Made by a program: the position numbers and the translations under genes. Positions 1 to 6,163 of a stretch of 9,809 nt of DNA are shown piece after piece. This DNA comes from Chth-196 sp044370935. Lineage in GTDB: Bacteria; Verrucomicrobiota; Verrucomicrobiia; Chthoniobacterales; Chthoniobacteraceae. Every line of letters begins with the position of its first letter. Within the stretch, counting starts at the first letter, position 1. The stretch spans positions 1-9,809 of the forward strand of contig JBILUQ010000137.1 of assembly GCA_044370935.1 (NCBI GenBank), read 5' to 3'. A model generated the notes under the pieces. That model did not search any database and was not told the DNA's origin. It was given only the letters and a program-made list of their open reading frames with translations.

Positions 1-2262
1 AACGCCTGCGCCTGCGGTTGCGGGCAGCTTTGCGACGGCCGGGGCATCGAGCGGCGCGGCAAAAGCGAATGCGCAGTCGAGTCGGAGCAGCTCTTCGGAG
101 TGCAGATCTTCGGTGAGTCCCGGTGGGTCCATGACGGCGTCGGAGATGCGGTAGTCGATCGATGCCAGACCGGTGGACTGCTGCATGCCGATCATCGTGA
201 TTTGGACTGGGGCGGGTTTGCGGGCAAAGGTCATCAGCCGGGTGCCTTCCGTGTGGCAGGAAAGGTCGACGAGAATGTCGAATTGATGTTTCCGTAGCTC
301 CTGAGCGAGCTCGCTGTCCGAGAGGTTACTGGCGTTGATCCAACCGTGACAGGCATTACGGATGCGTTCGGTGACGCGGTCATTCCACTGGGTCGACGCG
401 ATTGCCCACACCTCAAACTGGGCGGCATCGTGAAACTTCAAAATCGGCTCAAGGAAATACGCAACCGAGTGATCCCTGAAATCCCCTGAAACGTATCCGA
501 TCTTCAATCGGCGGCGAGGTTCGCGGCTGTTGGGGTGTGGCTTGCGCTCGGCAAGGAGGGGCGCCTCGAATTTGCGCGCGAAGCTTTGCTGCTGTTCAAA
601 AACTTCCGCCGATGAGATGCCCGGGAGGTAGTTGAGTCCGTGGATGTAATTGGAGGCGATGAGATCCGATTCGGGACTGAGTTCGCAGGCTTTCTGAAAG
701 GCGCGGGAGCTTTGTTCCGCGAGGCCAAGCCGTGAAAGGATGATGCCCAAATTCATGTAACCCGCAGCGAGTCCGGGGTTGTGTTGAAGGCAGGATTCGA
801 TCGTCCTGAGCGCATCCATGAAGCGGTGGCACTTGAGGTAGTATGTCGAAAGATTGATTTGCAGTGCGGGGTCCTGCGAAATTCTGGTCGCCGGTTCAGC
901 GAGCCTGAGGGCTTCTTCGAAAAGGCCGCGGCTGTAGAGCAGAAAGCCAAGTTGGAGGTGAAGCTCCCATCTCGACGGTCGTAGCGCTATCGCGCGGCGT
1001 ATGCTTTGTTCGGCATCGATTGCCTCACCACACTCCAGCTGGAGCGAGGAAAGAATCTCCAGTGCCTGCGCGCAGCCTTCGCCGTGGTCGCTCGCTTTTT
1101 TTAAAAGCCGCAAGGCATCCTCGCGGTCCTCGAGGCGCTTGTAAACGGACGCAATCCGCAGAAGGTCTGCAGCCGTGCCTTCGCAAAGCGTTTCCGCGTT
1201 TCGCAGCTGTTGCCGGGCGTCTTCGGCGTGCCCGAGTTTTTGAAGAACATCCGCGGCGATCAATCTCTTGGCCCAGCCCGTTTCTGTATCGTTCCCGACC
1301 GTGGCATCGAGCAGGGCATCGAGTACCGCAGCGCGCGGATCAGACTCCGATTGCACCCGCTCCACGAGCGCGCGTGTGAGCTCCGTCGGTTCGTGCGCGC
1401 GCGAGGCCGCCAAAAGAGAGTCGGCGACGGACAGAAGCGTTTTCTGCTTTGGATGCGGTGTCGCCTGCGGTGTCGCCTGCGGTGTCGCCTGCGGTTCGGT
1501 GGCGGGAGCTTCGACGAGTGCTTCACTCGGCATTTCGGCGAGGAGTTCATTGACGGGTGCCCCGGCGTTTTTGCGCGCTTCGATTTCCAGAATGCACTGG
1601 GCTGCCCGTGTCTTGTATTGAGCGTGCTCGGGGTGGGTTCGGAGTAGTTGAAGTAGGAGGGGCAAGGCCTCGCCGTACTGCTTTGATGCAGCGAGTGTCG
1701 CTGAAAGGTTGTTTAAAAGCTCCTGCCAGTCGGGCTTCAGCGTCAGGGCACGCTTGTATGCGGTGATCGCGGCCTGGAGGCTGTTTGAGAACACCAGCGC
1801 ATTTCCAAGGTTGTAGAGCGCGACCGCCGAGTCGGGGTTGAATCGTACGGCGGCGCCAAGACACTCGAGGGCTTCCTCTGTGCGTCCCAGCTTGCGAAGC
1901 ACGGATCCCGCCTGGCACAGACTCGGTTCCGAGTGGGGGCAAAGCGCGATGGAGTGGCGGTAGTGTTTGAGTGCCTCGGCAAATCTGCCCTGCGCTTGCA
2001 GGCAAGAGCCGAGCGCGTGATGCAACCCGGGGTGATGGATGTGTGCAGAAGCCGCCTTTGTCAAAAAAGCGGTCGCCTCCTCGCTGCGTTCCGCCGCAAT
2101 TAGCGCATCGGCAATGATCCCGCACCGGGCGGCGCTTAAATTCGGCAACCCAGCCAGCTGCACAGCCAGTGCGCCCGCATCATGATGACGCCCCGAACCG
2201 TGCAGTCTGCCCAGCAGTTCGAATGCCTGGTCTGGATCATCGGGTTGTGCGCTTGGAAGCAT
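1..2262 (-). CDS. TPR-repeat O-GlcNAc transferase-like (SPINDLY/GT41) protein, 3' end outside the window
   Basis: An uninterrupted minus-strand frame runs from ATG at 2262 to the left edge: 754 codons with no stop, so the C-terminus is missing. Residues about 60-240 are degenerate TPR helices. Residues 255-271 are a Pro/Ala/Thr linker with three QATP units. Residues about 290-565 are more TPR-like repeats. From residue 586 the N-terminal half of a GT41 catalytic region is clear: LKIGYVSGDFRDHSVAYFL (His598 at the position of the conserved OGT histidine), DILVDLSCHTEGTRL, FARKPAPVQ and DYRISDAVMDPPG. The family moves GlcNAc or related sugars from UDP-sugars to Ser/Thr. The UDP-binding half lies beyond the edge. 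The usual VTWLGYPATTG loop reads ITMIGMQQSTG here. It starts 34 nt after the MFS gene, with no Shine-Dalgarno and no better in-frame start nearby. Substrate unknown; flagellin glycosylation is possible but unproven. Confidence 0.9.
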   Translation of the reverse strand, partial: MLPSAQPDDPDQAFELLGRLHGSGRHHDAGALAVQLAGLPNLSAARCGIIADALIAAERSEEATAFLTKAASAHIHHPGLHHALGSCLQAQGRFAEALKHYRHSIALCPHSEPSLCQAGSVLRKLGRTEEALECLGAAVRFNPDSAVALYNLGNALVFSNSLQAAITAYKRALTLKPDWQELLNNLSATLAASKQYGEALPLLLQLLRTHPEHAQYKTRAAQCILEIEARKNAGAPVNELLAEMPSEALVEAPATEPQATPQATPQATPHPKQKTLLSVADSLLAASRAHEPTELTRALVERVQSESDPRAAVLDALLDATVGNDTETGWAKRLIAADVLQKLGHAEDARQQLRNAETLCEGTAADLLRIASVYKRLEDREDALRLLKKASDHGEGCAQALEILSSLQLECGEAIDAEQSIRRAIALRPSRWELHLQLGFLLYSRGLFEEALRLAEPATRISQDPALQINLSTYYLKCHRFMDALRTIESCLQHNPGLAAGYMNLGIILSRLGLAEQSSRAFQKACELSPESDLIASNYIHGLNYLPGISSAEVFEQQQSFARKFEAPLLAERKPHPNSREPRRRLKIGYVSGDFRDHSVAYFLEPILKFHDAAQFEVWAIASTQWNDRVTERIRNACHGWINASNLSDSELAQELRKHQFDILVDLSCHTEGTRLMTFARKPAPVQITMIGMQQSTGLASIDYRISDAVMDPPGLTEDLHSEELLRLDCAFAFAAPLDAPAVAKLPATAGAGV
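1455..1495. repeat. 12-bp tandem repeat, three perfect copies plus a partial copy
   Basis: The plus-strand unit GCGGTGTCGCCT occurs at 1455-1466, 1467-1478 and 1479-1490, followed by a partial GCGGT at 1491-1495. The unit is a multiple of three and stays in frame in the minus-strand glycosyltransferase gene, where it encodes QATP three times at residues 258-269. It lies in the low-complexity linker between the two TPR blocks. Identical DNA copies suggest recent slippage expansion, and copy number may vary between strains. Confidence 0.93.
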
Positions 2263-2296
2263 CCGTTTGTTTTGTCGGCTCGGGAGCGGCCGCCGC

Positions 2297-3616
2297 CTAT
2301 TCCGTGGGCTCCGGCATGAACAACACAGCAACCATGCCCGGAATAAAAATCACCGAAACCGCAAGAAGCGTTCCGCGGAAATCGCCGACGCTTGAAAAAA
2401 GGCCGAAATAGACGGTTCCCGCCGCAGCGGCGATGCGGCCGATGTTGTAGCAGAACCCGGCGCCGGTCGTGCGCTGAAGGGTTGGGAAAAGGGGAGGCAG
2501 ATACATCGTGAACAATCCGAAAACGCCGGAGAAAAAGCCTATCGTAACATACCACTTCCAGAGCGTGGCAAAGGACGAAGATTCCGGAATGTGAGCTGCC
2601 GCGCAGGAAAGGCCGAGGCCCGCGAACATCCAGAAAATAGATTTCCTGTACCCGAACCGCTGGGCGAGCCAGCCGCAGAAGAAGTTTCCGACGACGGAGA
2701 GGCCGATCACCCCTGCGAAAACCATCGAAAGCGCCTTCTCCCGATCCCCCGCGGCCCAGCTCGCAAGCTCCGGAAGATTACGGATGTGTTGGTTGTGCCA
2801 GAACATGAAGGCCCACCAACCGGTGAGGCCCGATGCGCACACAACCATCGAGAGCAAAGTGATCCTCCTCAGGGGCGCCCTGAAAAGCGCCGTGATGCTC
2901 CCCCTTTCTGCATCGTCCCCATGCGACTTTGCCGCAGTCCATTCCTCGGGCTCCGGCACATGGCGGCGGATCCACCAAACGAGCACTGCGGGAAGCACTC
3001 CAACCAAGAAGACGCACCTCGGAAAAATATCCCAGCCTTCGGGCAGGACCGGATTGAGGGCGGCGCGGAGAGTGTCGGAAAAGTTCGAGAAAAGCCAAAC
3101 CACAGCGCAAGCCAGAATCACCCCCAGATTCACACCCGACTGGAGCACCGCCGCGATCCACGGCCGCCAGCGCTTGGGCCAGGTTTCCGAGAGAAGGGAG
3201 GAGCCAACCGCCCATTCGCCTCCGATGCCGAGCGCCGAAAGGAACCGGCAGATCATGAGCTGCCACCAAGTATCCGCCAGAAAGGACGCCCCTGTGAAGA
3301 TCGCGTAGAAGAGAACGGTCAGTGCCAGTGTGCGGGTACGGCCGATGCGGTCGCCGATGCGGCCGAAGAATCCTCCGCCCAGAGCCCATCCGATCAGGAA
3401 GGCCGCCTGGATCCATGACGAGCGGGACTTAACCAGTGGGTCGGAATTAGCCGTGGCGTGGACGAGCTGCATGACGAAGGGGGCCGCCACCAGCGTGTAC
3501 AGGTGCATTTCGAGCCCGTCGAAAAACCATCCGAGCCACGAGGCTAGGCCGGTGCGCCATTGAGTGGGGGAGATTTCTTTCAGCGACCGCGCTTCTTTTC
3601 CAGGGGGAGTTGTCAT
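2297..3616 (-). CDS. Major facilitator superfamily (MFS) transporter
   Basis: A complete 439-residue gene of normal length for a 12-helix MFS carrier in the inner membrane. Helix 1 (about residues 22-45) carries WLGWFFDGLEMHLY with Asp33, typical of the sugar/organic-acid symporter group. The helix 2-3 loop GRIGDRIGRTRTL (85-97) is the MFS motif A. CRFLSALGIGGEW (123-135) matches motif B around Arg125. A charged cytoplasmic linker (about 218-250, PEPEEWTAAKSHGDDAERGS) separates the two six-helix halves. QRFGYRK (319-325) is the second-half counterpart of motif A. The pattern recalls the sialate/lactate/aromatic-acid H+ symporter clusters, but the substrate cannot be read from the sequence. 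No Shine-Dalgarno precedes the ATG. The glycosyltransferase gene follows after 34 nt on the same strand; mdh is divergent. Confidence 0.9.
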   Translation of the reverse strand: MTTPPGKEARSLKEISPTQWRTGLASWLGWFFDGLEMHLYTLVAAPFVMQLVHATANSDPLVKSRSSWIQAAFLIGWALGGGFFGRIGDRIGRTRTLALTVLFYAIFTGASFLADTWWQLMICRFLSALGIGGEWAVGSSLLSETWPKRWRPWIAAVLQSGVNLGVILACAVVWLFSNFSDTLRAALNPVLPEGWDIFPRCVFLVGVLPAVLVWWIRRHVPEPEEWTAAKSHGDDAERGSITALFRAPLRRITLLSMVVCASGLTGWWAFMFWHNQHIRNLPELASWAAGDREKALSMVFAGVIGLSVVGNFFCGWLAQRFGYRKSIFWMFAGLGLSCAAAHIPESSSFATLWKWYVTIGFFSGVFGLFTMYLPPLFPTLQRTTGAGFCYNIGRIAAAAGTVYFGLFSSVGDFRGTLLAVSVIFIPGMVAVLFMPEPTE

Positions 3617-3779
3617 GGGAGTTGGGGATGCTTCTCAGAGAAGCCTGCATTTTGCAAGGCGTCGCTCGGTGCGTTTTGGACCCGCATGAAAACGCTTGCT
3701 GGACGATCGGGGGCCGATTGCTCAAAAAGGAGTGGTCTCGCTGCGGCCGTTGCCCGCAGGTTGGCAATCTATCTACTAC
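3617..3779. promoter_or_regulatory. Divergent intergenic region between the MFS gene and mdh, with short inverted repeats
   Basis: This 163-nt gap separates two divergent genes and should hold both promoters. A perfect 15-nt inverted repeat, GCTTCTC-A-GAGAAGC, sits at 3630-3644, ending 13 nt before the MFS start codon. TGCA-TTT-TGCA follows at 3646-3656. Either could be an operator, or a hairpin in the MFS leader. I see no convincing -35/-10 pair for either direction. An in-frame upstream ATG at 3696 would lengthen mdh by 28 residues but matches nothing in the family. Confidence 0.4.
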
Positions 3780-4766
3780 ATGAAGACTCCTGTTCGAATT
3801 GCTGTGACTGGCGCCGCCGGTCAGATTGGTTACTCGTTGTTGTTCAGAATTGCGTCCGGCTCGATGCTTGGCCTCGACCAGCCGGTGGAGCTCCATCTCA
3901 TCGAGGTTCCCGGTGCGCTCGGCGCGCTCGAGGGCGTGGTGATGGAGCTCGAGGACTGCGCCTTTCCTCTGCTCAAAAAAGTGGTCCCCACCGCGGATTT
4001 GGACGCAGGGTTTTCGGGAGTCAACTGGGCGCTGCTGGTGGGCTCGGTTCCCCGCAAGGCGGACATGGAGCGCAAGGATCTGCTTGGAATTAATGGCAAA
4101 ATCTTCACGGGCCAGGGTCAGGCCATTGAACGCAACGCCGCGTCGAATGTGCGGGTGCTGGTGGTGGGCAACCCGTGCAACACCAACTGCCTCATCGCAA
4201 TGAACAACGCGCGGGAGATCCCCGCGGACCGCTGGTTTGCCATGACTCGACTGGACGAAAACCGCGCCAAGTCCCAGCTCGCGCGCAAAGCGGGCGTCGA
4301 GGTTTCAAAGGTCACCAATCTGGCGATTTGGGGCAACCACTCCGCCACCCAGTACCCCGACTTTTTCAATGCAAAAATCGATGGGCGTGCGGCTACCGAC
4401 GTGATCACGGATCACGAATGGTTGAAAACCGATTTCATCCGCACCGTCCAGCAGCGCGGGGCCGCGATCATCAAGGCCCGTGGCGCCTCGTCCGCTGCGT
4501 CCGCTGCCAACGCGGTGGTTGACACCGTTCGATCCATTGAAACGCCCACGCCGGCGGGCGACTGGCATAGCGTAGCAATCTGTTCGCAAGGCGATTACGG
4601 CATTGAAAAGGGGCTCATTACCTCCTTCCCCATGCGCACCCTGCCCGGAGGCGGACTTGAAGTGGTGAAAAACGTCGAAATCGGCGAGTTTTCACGTTCT
4701 CGGATTGACGCGACCGTTCAAGAGCTGAAAGAAGAACGTGATCTGGTGCGTGACTTACTCGGGTAA
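3780..4766 (+). CDS. mdh: Malate dehydrogenase (NAD-dependent, type 2)
   Basis: A cytoplasmic TCA-cycle enzyme that interconverts malate and oxaloacetate with NAD(H). From ATG 3780 the product is 328 residues, the normal length for the cytosolic-type (type 2) MDH family. The Rossmann dinucleotide motif is TGAAGQIG (10-17). The cofactor-contact stretch is LIEVPGALGALEGVVMELED (40-59). Substrate-binding arginines are in VPRKADMERKD (Arg92, Arg98). GNPCNTN (130-136) is conserved. The catalytic Asp159 is in MTRLDENRA with Arg162, and catalytic His187 is in WGNHSATQYPD. The start at 3780 puts the first beta strand (VRIAVTGAAG) at the usual distance from Met1; the longer in-frame start at 3696 adds unrelated residues. 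No Shine-Dalgarno is visible. All key residues are intact. It appears to stand alone, with the MFS gene divergent upstream and acpP 134 nt downstream. Confidence 0.97.
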   Translation: MKTPVRIAVTGAAGQIGYSLLFRIASGSMLGLDQPVELHLIEVPGALGALEGVVMELEDCAFPLLKKVVPTADLDAGFSGVNWALLVGSVPRKADMERKDLLGINGKIFTGQGQAIERNAASNVRVLVVGNPCNTNCLIAMNNAREIPADRWFAMTRLDENRAKSQLARKAGVEVSKVTNLAIWGNHSATQYPDFFNAKIDGRAATDVITDHEWLKTDFIRTVQQRGAAIIKARGASSAASAANAVVDTVRSIETPTPAGDWHSVAICSQGDYGIEKGLITSFPMRTLPGGGLEVVKNVEIGEFSRSRIDATVQELKEERDLVRDLLG

Positions 4767-4811
4767 CCGAGTTTTGATCGCCTCCAAGGCGGGGCTCAGA
4801 TGCTGAAAAGT

Positions 4812-4856
4812 CTTTAAGGAACGAAAGTTTCAAAGAACTTTTTATCAGCCTTAAAG
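4812..4856. repeat. Nested inverted repeats between mdh and acpP
   Basis: The outer arms CTTTAAGG (4812-4819) and CCTTAAAG (4849-4856) are perfect 8-nt complements. Inside them AAAGTT (4824-4829) and AACTTT (4836-4841) form a second 6-bp stem with a 6-nt loop, followed by a short T-run (4839-4843). It could be a weak AT-rich terminator for mdh, or a leader or operator structure for acpP, whose ATG lies 44 nt downstream. A separate small hairpin, CGCCT-CCA-AGGCG (4779-4791), directly follows mdh but lacks a T-run. Close to the acpP start, TTAAC (4869-4873) and GTTAA (4886-4890) are another spaced inverted pair. Confidence 0.5.
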
Positions 4857-4900
4857 CAGACCTTTCCTTTAACCTACAACCTATTGTTAACTGTTACCGT

Positions 4901-5143
4901 ATGTCGGAAAAATCAATCGAAGAAAAAGTCAAAGATATCATCGTCGAGCAACTTGGCGTGAATCCAGAACAAGTCACCGCCTCTGCCGCCTTCATCGGTG
5001 ATCTGGGTGCAGATTCCCTCGACACCGTCGAGCTCGTCATGGCGTTCGAAGACGAATTCGGCGTGGAAGTCCCGGATGAAGACGCTGAAAAGCTCCTCAC
5101 CGTTAGCGACGTCGTAAAGTACATCGAAGAAAAAACAGCTTAA
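4901..5143 (+). CDS. acpP: Acyl carrier protein
   Basis: An 80-residue acidic four-helix carrier that holds growing acyl chains on a 4'-phosphopantetheine arm during fatty-acid synthesis in the cytoplasm. The attachment motif GADSLDTVELVM (36-47) has the modified Ser39 in the invariant DSL triplet. The following helix FEDEFGVEVPDEDAEKL and the C-terminal VSDVVKYIEEK are typical of AcpP. Length and residue order match the housekeeping ACP rather than a polyketide carrier domain. The ATG at 4901 gives the standard N-terminus (SIEEKVKDIIVEQLGV); no Shine-Dalgarno precedes it. A strong terminator follows, so the gene appears to be transcribed without a downstream partner. fabF, which often follows acpP in other bacteria, is absent here. 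Confidence 0.97.
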   Translation: MSEKSIEEKVKDIIVEQLGVNPEQVTASAAFIGDLGADSLDTVELVMAFEDEFGVEVPDEDAEKLLTVSDVVKYIEEKTA

Positions 5144-5184
5144 TTTCCGCCGCTCCCACGGGAGTTACTTTGAATGCCTCGCGC

Positions 5185-5205
5185 TCTGCGCAAGGCAAGC
5201 GCAGA
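5185..5205 (+). other. Perfect 7-bp hairpin just upstream of the acpP terminator
   Basis: TCTGCGC (5185-5191) and GCGCAGA (5199-5205) pair perfectly around the 7-nt loop AAGGCAA. Its last base is the first base of the terminator stem, so the two hairpins sit back to back in the acpP 3' UTR. It may protect the 3' end or compete with terminator folding; this is inference from sequence alone. Confidence 0.5.
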
Positions 5206-5237
5206 AAGAAGACACCGAGCGTGTCTTCTTTTTGTTG
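5205..5237 (+). terminator. Rho-independent terminator of acpP
   Basis: AAAGAAGACAC (5205-5215) and GTGTCTTCTTT (5221-5231) form a perfect 11-bp stem around the loop CGAGC. The 3' arm leads into the U-rich stretch TTTTTGTTGTT (5227-5237). This is the clearest intrinsic terminator in the window. It separates acpP from fliW, so fliW needs its own promoter in about 5238-5336. Confidence 0.9.
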
Positions 5238-5336
5238 TTAGGAAGTGTCCCGCGAGCTCTGGATTTCCGGCCCCCCGTTTCTCGGATTCAATTTCATCCT
5301 CTAGTCATTTCGAATCCATTCGACCCCTCTGCTCTC

Positions 5337-5750
5337 ATGTCAAAAGCGCTCAAATTGCATTTTCCCTTCGGCTTGATCGGCATGCGCCAGTTTACTCGCT
5401 TTGAGCTCCAGCTCGCCCCCGACAGTCCCCCGTTTTCCCTCCTGCGCGCTGAGGGGGATGACTCCATCGAGTTCGTGGTCTTGGACTGCGTAGGCGTGGT
5501 CGATGGTTACGAGGTGGTTCTGAGCGACGAGGAATCCGAGGCGCTTGGCATCAGTTCTCCCGAAGACGCGATGGTTTTGAACATCGTCACCATCCACTCC
5601 ATGGACCCGACTTTTGTGACGGTGAACCTGGCCGGCCCACTCGTAGTAAATCGCTCCACCCTGGTCGGGCACCAAATCATCCTCAGCGGCTCGAGTGCCC
5701 ATTCCACCGAACACACCCTCGTTGATCAGCGGGGTGGATCTTCAAGCTGA
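5337..5750 (+). CDS. fliW: Flagellar assembly factor FliW
   Basis: FliW binds CsrA and is titrated by cytoplasmic flagellin, coupling filament assembly to translation. From ATG 5337 the product is 137 residues. Recognisable family features are FPFGLIGMRQFTRFEL near the N-terminus (the usual I-x-FPxGLxGF element), SPPFSLLRAEGDDSIEFVV, the LGISSPEDAMVLNIVTI strand, and VNLAGPLVVNRSTLVGHQIIL towards the C-terminus. Most FliW proteins are nearer 150 residues and begin with a beta strand containing an FG-x-I/V motif; that element is missing here. The frame stays open upstream to 5232, but those residues do not resemble FliW and begin inside the acpP terminator, so 5337 is preferred. No Shine-Dalgarno; the pyrimidine-rich CGACCCCTCTGCTCTC precedes the ATG. 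csrA follows after 7 nt. Confidence 0.9.
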   Translation: MSKALKLHFPFGLIGMRQFTRFELQLAPDSPPFSLLRAEGDDSIEFVVLDCVGVVDGYEVVLSDEESEALGISSPEDAMVLNIVTIHSMDPTFVTVNLAGPLVVNRSTLVGHQIILSGSSAHSTEHTLVDQRGGSSS

Positions 5751-5757
5751 CCCGAAA

Positions 5758-5988
5758 ATGCTGATACTCAGCCGACGTGAGGGTGAAAGCGTGATGATTG
5801 GCGACCACATTGAGGTGCGGGTCTCCCGGATCGAGCATGATGTTGTCCGCTTGGGAATCGTCGCGCCGAGGGATCTCCCCGTTTTCCGTGAGGAGATCTA
5901 CCGCAAGATTCGCGAGGCAAACCGGGAGGCCGCACGCCGCGGTACCGCCGCGCTGCCGCAGATATCCCTCCCAAAGCGACCCGAGTAA
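5758..5988 (+). CDS. csrA: Carbon storage regulator CsrA (RNA-binding translational regulator)
   Basis: A dimeric RNA-binding protein that recognises GGA motifs in mRNA leaders and blocks or alters translation. From ATG 5758 it is 76 residues, close to flagellar-type CsrA proteins. The N-terminus MLILSRREGESVMIGD is the family signature. VRLGIVAPRDLPVFREEIY follows, with the RNA-contact residues Leu4 and Arg44. Asn55 is present in the REANRE helix; in Bacillus CsrA the residue at this position matters for FliW binding. The longer in-frame start at 5695 lies inside fliW and adds unrelated sequence. The start is 7 nt past the fliW stop, so the pair is probably one transcript with translational coupling. 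The C-terminal tail (RRGTAALPQISLPKRPE) is variable in the family. Confidence 0.96.
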   Translation: MLILSRREGESVMIGDHIEVRVSRIEHDVVRLGIVAPRDLPVFREEIYRKIREANREAARRGTAALPQISLPKRPE

Positions 5989-6090
5989 GGGGGGCGGGGG
6001 GCTAGCAGAGGAAGGCGGGATGGGCTCCGGGTGGGCGGAGAACAGGGGGCGCTTTGAGCGCGCGGGGCGGGGCGGGTCCGAAGGAGGGGA
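5989..6090 (+). other. G-rich, purine-rich tract behind csrA with G-quadruplex potential
   Basis: Directly after the csrA stop come two runs of six G split by one C (5989-5994 and 5996-6001). Four G3 runs at 6017-6019, 6022-6024, 6029-6031 and 6033-6035 have loops of 2, 4 and 1 nt and satisfy the usual G3N1-7 quadruplex rule. G4-C-G4-C-G3 follows at 6064-6076, with another G4 at 6086-6089. A small hairpin, GCGCT-TTG-AGCGC, sits at 6049-6061. Several GGA triplets, the core CsrA target, are scattered through it. No coding gene is supported and no T-tailed terminator is visible. Confidence 0.55.
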
Positions 6091-6163
6091 GAGGCCTTGC
6101 AGAAACGCGAAAAAAACGCGCTGGGAGCACTGTGGACAAAAACGCTTGTGATCCGGCCTGTCA

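Noticed and set aside
1455..1495. Repeat array as a CRISPR
   Set aside because: The units are 12 bp, contiguous without spacers and in frame within a coding gene.
1547..2125. 192-codon minus-strand open frame within the glycosyltransferase gene
   Set aside because: It is in a different frame from the continuous TPR-OGT frame, which has real domain motifs through this whole stretch.
2591..3418. Long plus-strand open frame (275 codons) opposite the MFS gene
   Set aside because: The composition is low-complexity and charged (Pro, Arg, Glu-rich) with no recognisable motif; it mirrors the GC-rich codons of a clear MFS gene on the other strand.
3696..3779. N-terminal extension of mdh from an upstream ATG
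   Set aside because: The 28 extra residues match nothing in MDH, and the start at 3780 gives the standard N-terminus and length.
5174..5404. Possible small gene between acpP and fliW
   Set aside because: It is laid across the hairpins and terminator of acpP and overlaps fliW in another frame; no motif.
6108..6122. CGCG-A7-CGCG sequence as a terminator for csrA
   Set aside because: The stem is only 4 bp and no T-run follows on the plus strand, so it is not a credible intrinsic terminator.
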